DNA of 64,000 nt from Peptoniphilus_A olsenii (lineage in GTDB: Bacteria > Bacillota > Clostridia > Tissierellales > Peptoniphilaceae), in assembly GCF_040545475.1 (NCBI RefSeq), contig NZ_JBEPMA010000010.1, positions 1-64,000 on the forward strand, in the 5' to 3' direction. Below are positions 58,634 to 64,000 of the stretch, in pieces; within the stretch, counting starts at the first letter, position 1, and the number at the start of each line of letters is the position of its first letter. The notes beneath the pieces are model-generated. The model ran no database searches, was not told the origin of the DNA, and saw only the letters and a program-made list of their open reading frames with translations. A program made the position numbers and the translations under genes.

Positions 58634-59503
58634 ATGAAAAAAGATTATGACATGGCTAGTACACATTTTATTGTAGTTAAAGATGATTTGTCAAATTCAT
58701 CTCTAAACTCTCTCATAGATGGACTAAAAGAAGTTGATGGTATGAACTCTGTTTTGAGTACAAGTTCTGTTACAGGTGTGATGTTTCCTTCGGATATTTT
58801 GCCAGATAAGATTCAAGATAATTTTTCTAAAAATGGATATCAAATGATAATGGCAAATTCTAAATATCAAACTGCTTCTCCAGAGGCTAGACAACAGATA
58901 AAGGACATGAGAGAGGTTATTTCAAAATACGATAAAGAGGGTTATTTAACTGGTGAAGCAGTTTTGACAGATGATTTGACTATAATTTCTGAACGAGATT
59001 TTAAGATGGTTAATATTGCCTCAATAGCGATAGTATTTTTGATAATAGCAATTGTATTTAAATCTTTAGGTATACCTATTGTACTTATTGCAGCAATAGA
59101 ACTTGCTATCCAAATAAACATGAGAATTCCATTTTATCTTAATCAGACAATACCTTTTATAACATCAATAATAATAGGGGTTATACAGCTTGGGTCAACT
59201 ATTGATTATTCAATTCTCTTGACCAATAGATTTCTACATGAATATGAAATTTCTAAAGATGTAGGTGAATCTTTAAAAATTTCAGCAAAAGAAACATCAA
59301 AATCAATTGTCACTTCTGCACTTTCATTTATGGCAGCGACAATTGGTGTTGGAATATATTCTAAAATGGAAATAGTATCTACAATTTGTACCTTTTTAGC
59401 CAGAGGTGCAATTATAAGTATGGTGGTAATAATATTTTTGCTCCCTGCACTTATTTCTGTAAGTTTTCCATTTATAAGAAAAACTACAAAAGGTTTAAAT
59501 TAA
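58634..59503 (+). pseudogene. MMPL/RND family exporter, C-terminal half (frameshifted)
   Basis: 289 residues starting ATG 58634. It contains the second outer domain (FIVVKDDLSNSSLNSLIDGLKEVDGMNSVLS), then the second six-helix bundle with GVIQLGSTIDYSILLTNRF (the mirror of the first Asp-Tyr motif) and SALSFMAATIGVGIYS. No ribosome binding site of its own is convincing (TTTAAATAAA precedes the ATG), so separate translation would be poor. With the first half it makes a complete two-fold MMPL protein, driven by proton motive force and usually moving lipids or hydrophobic compounds. The heptad-repeat gene follows 13 bp later. Confidence 0.8.
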
Positions 59504-59515
59504 AAGGAGAAGAAA

Positions 59516-61942
59516 ATGAACAAGAAATTACAAAAAGTTGTATCATCTATTGTATTATCTTCAATGATGCTAACAAATACAGTTTTTGCTGCATCTAGTG
59601 TAATTAACAAATCAGAAACAGTTTATGTAATTAAAGAAGATGAAGAAATTAAAGACAAGACTGTGTCAGTTTGGTTAAATTCAGAAGATAATATTGTGGG
59701 CAGAGATAAAACTAATCTTAAAAATATTAAAAATTTAAAAACTGATGAAAAAATAAAAGATGAAGAAGGATATATCAATTGGGAAGAAAATAAAAAAGAT
59801 ATCTATTATCAAGGGAAAAGTGAAGAAGAATTACCAGTCGATATAGTAGTAGAATACTACCTCGATGGACAAAAAACTACTAATAAAGAGCTTGATGGTA
59901 AAAGTGGTCATTTAAAAATTGTTCTATCTGCAGAGAATAATAAATATGTAATCAAAAACATTGGTGGCAAAAACATGAAAGTTTATGCACCTTTTACTGT
60001 AGTCAGTGCAATGAGTTTTAGTCAAGATATTGCTTCAAATATTGAAACTAGCGATTCAAAAGTTGCTAAAGACGGAAAAAATGAAGTCATAACAACAGTT
60101 TTAACTCCTGGACTTAGAGAAAATTTTAAGTCAATCTTTGAGGATAGACAAATGGAGGAATTCAAAGATAAAGCCATAATAGAGATGGATGTTAAGGACT
60201 ATGAACCTATTGAGGTATATACTGTTATCTCAAATGAGCTTTTTCAAAACAAAGCTGATATCGAATCTATAGATAAATTAAGAGACGGGATTAGAGAACT
60301 TGAAGATAATTCTCAAAAACTTGTTGATGCATCAATTAAATTATCTGATGCCCAAGGTAAATTAAATGAAGGTATAGACGATTTAGGCGATGGAGTAGTT
60401 AAACTTCATGATGGCTCACAAGAACTTTATGATAAATCTGGTGAGTTAGAAAATAAATTTGATGAAGTGATAGAAAAAGTTAAGCCAGTACCAGGATATG
60501 TAGCTGAAATGGATGATGGAAGTAGCAAACTGACATCTGGAATAAACGAATACACATCTGCGGTAGGAAAAATGAATGACAATACAGGCAAGATGAAAGA
60601 TGGAGCAAGAGAATTAGCTAAAGGTTCAGCAGAACTTGATAATGGTTTGGGTAAATTAAAAGATGCAACTACAGAACTTAGAAAAGGTTCATCAAAATTA
60701 AGTCAAGCAGATGAACTTAAAGAGCAGCTACTTAAAAAATTAGTTGAACTAAAAAATGGTATAGGTCAACTAAATACTGGTGCCGATAAATTACATGCTG
60801 GTACTGTAGAAGCTGTAGAAAGTTCAAACAAATTAGCTGCTGGCAATGAAAAATTTAATTCTAATCTTCAAATGATGAATGAAAAAGTACAGTCAATTTT
60901 AGTTCCAGACTTATCGGGTTTATCTTCATTAAATATAGAAAGTGATTTAAGAAATATTGGAGCTAGTGCAAATAACATAGGTGCATCTGCTGGAGAAATG
61001 GGTCAAGCTATATCTATACTAAGTAATGTCGAAGATCCTACCGGACAGGTAGCACAAGCTATTTCAATATTACAAGGAACCGCACGAAACATTGGTCAAG
61101 AAGCAAACCAAATTGGTTCTTCTGCTAAGAATATTGGAGCTGCAGCTCAAAATATTGGTGGTGCAGGTGGAGATATATCTTCAAAATTGGGTCAAATAGC
61201 TGAATTAAAAGTGGGCATTAATAAACTAGCTTCTGCTTCAAACCAAATTAATTCTGGCATACAACAATTACCTTCGGGTTTGACAAAACTTGAAAATGGC
61301 ACAAAAAAACTTTCTAGTGGTTCTAATGAAATTTACACATCTTTAGAGCAAGGAATTGCACAAATAACTAGTCAAATGGATACATCACAACTTTTAAAAC
61401 TATCTGATGCACTTGTGAAATTAGATGATGCTACAGGACAATTAAAAGACGGTTCAACTAAACTTCGTGAAGGAACAGAACAAAGTGAAGAAGCAGTAGG
61501 AATGCTTGCATCAGCAATAACTGAACTTGATTACAATTCAGATAAATTAAATAGTGGTGCGACAGATTTATCTAATGGGCTCCATGAATTTAGAGATAAA
61601 TCTAAAATGTTTAATGATTTTCCAAGACTCAAAACAGAAGGTCTTTCTCCAATGCGTGATGGCATTAGAAAGCTAAACACCGGTATATATGATTTGAACG
61701 AAGGAAGCGTTAAATTAAAAGATGGTGGCGATGTTATAGATGATGCTATGAGAAAATTCAGCGAAAAACTTCAAGAATTTAAACAAAAAGGAATCAATGA
61801 ATTAGATAATAAGACAAAAGAATTACCTGAATTTAAAGCAATCGTAGATACTATGGCAGATTTTGCTCATGAAGAAAATTCATTTACAGGAACAAGCGAA
61901 GGATTTGACACTAAGTTTAGGATTATCGAAAAAATAAAATAA
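59516..61942 (+). CDS. Secreted heptad-repeat (LxxG) protein, YhgE/MMPL partner
   Basis: 808 residues with signal peptide 1-26 (KK, hydrophobic core, TVFAAS). From about residue 255 it is built of repeated LxxG-x3-L heptads (LRDGIRELEDNSQKL, LNEGIDDLGDGVVKLHDGSQELYD), typical of the YhgE/Pip-like coiled repeats encoded with MMPL exporters. A different repeat, with NIG at about 7-residue steps (NIGASANNIGASAGEMG, then NIGQEANQIGSSAKNIGAAAQNIGG), fills about residues 480-560 and divides the heptad domain into two. No C-terminal helix is evident. It is probably a cell-wall-spanning partner of the MMPL pump. A terminator follows at 61955. Confidence 0.82.
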   Translation: MNKKLQKVVSSIVLSSMMLTNTVFAASSVINKSETVYVIKEDEEIKDKTVSVWLNSEDNIVGRDKTNLKNIKNLKTDEKIKDEEGYINWEENKKDIYYQGKSEEELPVDIVVEYYLDGQKTTNKELDGKSGHLKIVLSAENNKYVIKNIGGKNMKVYAPFTVVSAMSFSQDIASNIETSDSKVAKDGKNEVITTVLTPGLRENFKSIFEDRQMEEFKDKAIIEMDVKDYEPIEVYTVISNELFQNKADIESIDKLRDGIRELEDNSQKLVDASIKLSDAQGKLNEGIDDLGDGVVKLHDGSQELYDKSGELENKFDEVIEKVKPVPGYVAEMDDGSSKLTSGINEYTSAVGKMNDNTGKMKDGARELAKGSAELDNGLGKLKDATTELRKGSSKLSQADELKEQLLKKLVELKNGIGQLNTGADKLHAGTVEAVESSNKLAAGNEKFNSNLQMMNEKVQSILVPDLSGLSSLNIESDLRNIGASANNIGASAGEMGQAISILSNVEDPTGQVAQAISILQGTARNIGQEANQIGSSAKNIGAAAQNIGGAGGDISSKLGQIAELKVGINKLASASNQINSGIQQLPSGLTKLENGTKKLSSGSNEIYTSLEQGIAQITSQMDTSQLLKLSDALVKLDDATGQLKDGSTKLREGTEQSEEAVGMLASAITELDYNSDKLNSGATDLSNGLHEFRDKSKMFNDFPRLKTEGLSPMRDGIRKLNTGIYDLNEGSVKLKDGGDVIDDAMRKFSEKLQEFKQKGINELDNKTKELPEFKAIVDTMADFAHEENSFTGTSEGFDTKFRIIEKIK

Positions 61943-61954
61943 TAAGTATTGATG

Positions 61955-61983
61955 AAAGGGCTATGTTAAATAGTCCTTTTTGT
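61955..61983 (+). terminator. Terminator after the heptad-repeat gene
   Basis: AAAGGGCTA (61955-61963) pairs with TAGTCCTTT (61971-61979) with one G-T pair and a 7-nt loop, followed by TTTGTG. Moderate strength. Confidence 0.6.
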
Positions 61984-62094
61984 GTTAATAGCTATAAAAT
62001 AATTATCATTAATAATAATAGTTTTGACAAAAATATAAAAGCATTTTTACAAATTTTATTTAATATTAATACATAATATAAATGAGGTGATAGT

Positions 62095-62784
62095 ATGAAA
62101 ATTTATGCACATAGAGGTTTTAGTTCAAAATTTATTGAAAACACCAAGTCTTCTTTTGAAGCATGTGTAGATTTAAATATTCATGGGATAGAAATAGATG
62201 TCCAGTATTCTTTGGATAAAAAGGTCGTAGTGATACATGATGAAGATACAAAAAGACTTTTAGGTATAAAAAATTTTATCAAAGATATGACTTATAATGA
62301 GCTCTCTAAATTAAATGTTTTAGATGGGCATGAGAAACCTATCTTGCTAGAGGAATATCTAAATATAATTGAAGATACTTCTCTTGTTACAAATGTTGAG
62401 CTAAAGACTTCTGTCTTTGAATACGATGGAATAGAAAGAGATGTTTTTAATATTTTTAAGAAAAGAAATATGCTCCATAGACTTTTAATTTCGAGTTTTA
62501 ATCACAATAGTTTAATTAAATTTCGAAAGCTCACAAGCGATGTTCCAATTGCATGTTTAGAATCTTCTAGATTAATAGAACCTTGGGAATATTTGTATAA
62601 TTATGGTATCGATTATTTTCACCCTTTATATATGACTATGGATAAAGAAACAGTAGATAAGCTGCATGATAAAAATATCAAAGTAAATGTATGGACAGTA
62701 AATGATAAAAAAAGTTATAATTGTATGAAAAAAATTGGAGTAGATGGAGTTATTACAAATTATCCTGATTTACAATTTGAATAG
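62095..62784 (+). CDS. Glycerophosphodiester phosphodiesterase
   Basis: 229 residues, a GDPD TIM-barrel. The start MKIYAHRGFSSKFIENTKSSFEA includes the catalytic histidine H6 and R7 and the metal-site E-N-T; GIEIDVQYSLDKKVVVIHDEDTKRL gives the second catalytic histidine and the metal-binding E/D pair; VNVWTVND and GVDGVITNYPDL are the closing motifs. It hydrolyses glycerophosphodiesters to glycerol 3-phosphate and alcohol in phospholipid turnover. No signal peptide, so it acts in the cytosol. Ribosome binding site GAGGTGAT is upstream. The nearby ABC ATPase of the UgpC/MsmK type on the opposite strand could be related to glycerol-phosphate uptake, but this is speculative. Confidence 0.93.
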   Translation: MKIYAHRGFSSKFIENTKSSFEACVDLNIHGIEIDVQYSLDKKVVVIHDEDTKRLLGIKNFIKDMTYNELSKLNVLDGHEKPILLEEYLNIIEDTSLVTNVELKTSVFEYDGIERDVFNIFKKRNMLHRLLISSFNHNSLIKFRKLTSDVPIACLESSRLIEPWEYLYNYGIDYFHPLYMTMDKETVDKLHDKNIKVNVWTVNDKKSYNCMKKIGVDGVITNYPDLQFE

Positions 62785-62882
62785 TAAAGTTGTTTAAAAT
62801 TATCGTTTTTTCATTTATTTTTAATTTTTATAAAAAATGCGAAAACTATATTATGAATTAAAATTCTAATTAATGGTAAATT

Positions 62883-62925
62883 AAAAATACATTGTTCTGT
62901 AATTTTAACGAAACAATGTATTTTT
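62883..62925. terminator. Bidirectional terminator between GDPD and ABC ATPase genes
   Basis: AAAAATACATTGTT (62883-62896) pairs with AACAATGTATTTTT (62911-62924), about 14-nt loop, with A-rich and T-rich flanks on both strands. Confidence 0.8.
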
Positions 62926-62928
62926 TGT

Positions 62929-64000
62929 TTATCTTTTTGGAAATATTATAGTTTTTTCACTATCTTTCATGAATACGAATATTTTATTTAAGTCTATTCC
63001 AACTTTGCACCTATTATTAATATCGATATTTTCTTCGGGATTAAAACGCATAATGATAGGATTTGTCGACTCGTCAGCTGTTGCGTATGCATAAATATCG
63101 CTTCCCATGTATTCTACATTCGAGAATAATAGGTCAATTTCTGAATTTTCGTCTACATAGAAATCCTCGCTCCTGATTCCAATATAATATTTATCCCCTG
63201 GAACTATATATTTATAATCTTCTTTTCTACTTTTTGGAATTTCAATGAGAGTATTAAATAATTTTAGATATATTTTGTCATCTTTTATATTAAATTCACT
63301 CTCAAATATATTCATCTTTGGAGTACCTATAAATTCTGCAACGAATTTATTATTGGGCCTGTAATATAAGTTTAGGGGTGTGTCAAACTGTTCGAGTACT
63401 CCTGAATTTAGGACTGCAATTCTATCGCCCATAGTCATGGCCTCTGTTTGATCGTGAGTAACATAAATAAATGTTGTGTCGAGCTTTTTGTGCAAGTTTA
63501 CAATTTCACTTCTCATCTCTACTCTTAATTTTGCATCTAAGTTAGAGAGTGGTTCATCAAGTAGAAATACTTTTGGGTTTCTAACCATTGCTCTTCCTAA
63601 TGCAACTCTCTGTCTTTGACCGCCCGATAATTGTGCGGGTTTTTTGTCAAGTAATTTTCCAAGTTGGAGTGAATTTGCTATATTCGATACTTTATTATTT
63701 ATATTTTCCTTTGAAACTTTATGCATTTTAAGAGGAAATGCGATATTTTCTCTTACACTCATATGTGGATAAAGTGCATATGACTGAAATACCATTGCTA
63801 TATCTCTATCTTTAGGACTGACTTCATTTACTACATCTTCATCTATTTTTATTTTGCCAGAACTTATTTTTTCAAGCCCTGCTATCATTCTAAGAGTGGT
63901 AGATTTTCCGCAACCACTAGGACCTACTAAAACTATAAATTCTTTATCTTTGATATCTAAATTAATATTTTTGACGGCCCTATAGCCGTCTTCATATTCT
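62929..64000 (-). CDS. Sugar-type ABC transporter ATP-binding protein (MsmK/UgpC/MalK family), 5' end off the window
   Basis: The frame continues in phase to the right edge, so the gene is incomplete here. At least 357 residues are present. Walker A GPSGCGKST is encoded at about 63900-63926, the signature is LSGGQRQRVALGRA, Walker B is VFLLDEPLSNLD, and the H-loop is YVTHDQTEA. The C-terminal ~120 residues are the regulatory OB-fold domain (IGIRSEDFYVDENSEID) of MalK-type ATPases. Such an ATPase powers carbohydrate, glycerol-3-phosphate or polyol import. Permease and binding-protein genes are presumably beyond the edge. An internal ATG at 63888 is not the real start, because Walker A lies upstream of it. 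Confidence 0.92.
   Translation of the reverse strand, partial: EYEDGYRAVKNINLDIKDKEFIVLVGPSGCGKSTTLRMIAGLEKISSGKIKIDEDVVNEVSPKDRDIAMVFQSYALYPHMSVRENIAFPLKMHKVSKENINNKVSNIANSLQLGKLLDKKPAQLSGGQRQRVALGRAMVRNPKVFLLDEPLSNLDAKLRVEMRSEIVNLHKKLDTTFIYVTHDQTEAMTMGDRIAVLNSGVLEQFDTPLNLYYRPNNKFVAEFIGTPKMNIFESEFNIKDDKIYLKLFNTLIEIPKSRKEDYKYIVPGDKYYIGIRSEDFYVDENSEIDLLFSNVEYMGSDIYAYATADESTNPIIMRFNPEENIDINNRCKVGIDLNKIFVFMKDSEKTIIFPKR

Noticed and set aside
1..64000. tRNA or rRNA genes
   Set aside because: No cloverleaf with a conserved TTCRA arm or rRNA-like GC-rich conserved stretch was noticed in any intergenic region; a dedicated scan would be needed to be certain.

Overview
The window is AT-rich DNA with short intergenic gaps, strong GGAGG-type ribosome binding sites and some TTG starts. 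Gene content points to an anaerobic low-GC Firmicute: encapsulin ferritin, methionine gamma-lyase, Na+/H+ antiporters of the NhaC and YfcC types, YjiH proteins and TraB/GumN. My best guess is a peptide- and amino-acid-fermenting Tissierellia/Peptoniphilaceae-like coccus. That placement rests on family recognition only, with moderate confidence. No rRNA, tRNA, CRISPR array, phage or insertion sequence is visible.

Layout. 0-5.2 kb: two YjiH membrane proteins flank a frameshifted AraC-type regulator, followed by a flavin reductase. 5.2-6.4 kb: an encapsulin shell gene and its encapsulated ferritin. 6.6-14.9 kb: a TraB/GumN protein, a CobD-like aminotransferase, threonine aldolase, a RIC-type iron-sulfur repair protein, a copper P-type ATPase whose last domain looks separately translatable as CopZ, and an MBL hydrolase. 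15.1-20.5 kb: a two-gene restriction-modification candidate (Eco57I-like methylase plus a GIY-YIG/helicase/methylase-remnant fusion). 20.5-24.9 kb: NuoE-like, phospholipase D-like, CPBP protease, YfjL-like and deoxyinosine glycosylase genes. 24.9-31.8 kb: a catabolic-looking block with two LysR regulators, a YfcC transporter, an M20 amidohydrolase and an aconitase-family hydratase. 32.7-35.6 kb: a small bacteriocin-like locus (SdpI-like protein, secreted peptide, two half-size FtsX-like membrane proteins). 35.7-40.6 kb: DUF1848, Ogt, a GST/isochorismatase chimera, an HD protein, a CmpB-like membrane protein and a broken stalk-domain gene.

40.6-41.5 kb is non-coding and repeat-rich: alternating inverted copies of a dispersed repeat, then seven 25-bp tandem repeats that abut the stop codon of a second YfcC/M20 pair (41.5-44.3 kb). 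44.7-53.5 kb is one tightly packed minus-strand operon, aroB-aroA-aroC-(chorismate mutase/aroE/aroK)-aroQ-pabAB-aroF-pabC. It covers DAHP to chorismate to p-aminobenzoate, so folate supply appears to be its main output. 53.6-56.3 kb holds methionine gamma-lyase and an NhaC antiporter behind a long leader. 56.8-61.9 kb is a TetR-controlled MMPL exporter (frameshifted) with a heptad-repeat partner. A glycerophosphodiester phosphodiesterase and a sugar-type ABC ATPase, cut by the right edge, close the window.

Three genes (AraC-type regulator, MMPL, stalk protein) carry frameshifts, so the window shows either gene decay or assembly errors. The observations I rate most worth checking are the restriction-modification pair, the GST/isochorismatase chimera, the bacteriocin-like locus, the internal CopZ start, and the tandem repeats in a 3' untranslated region.
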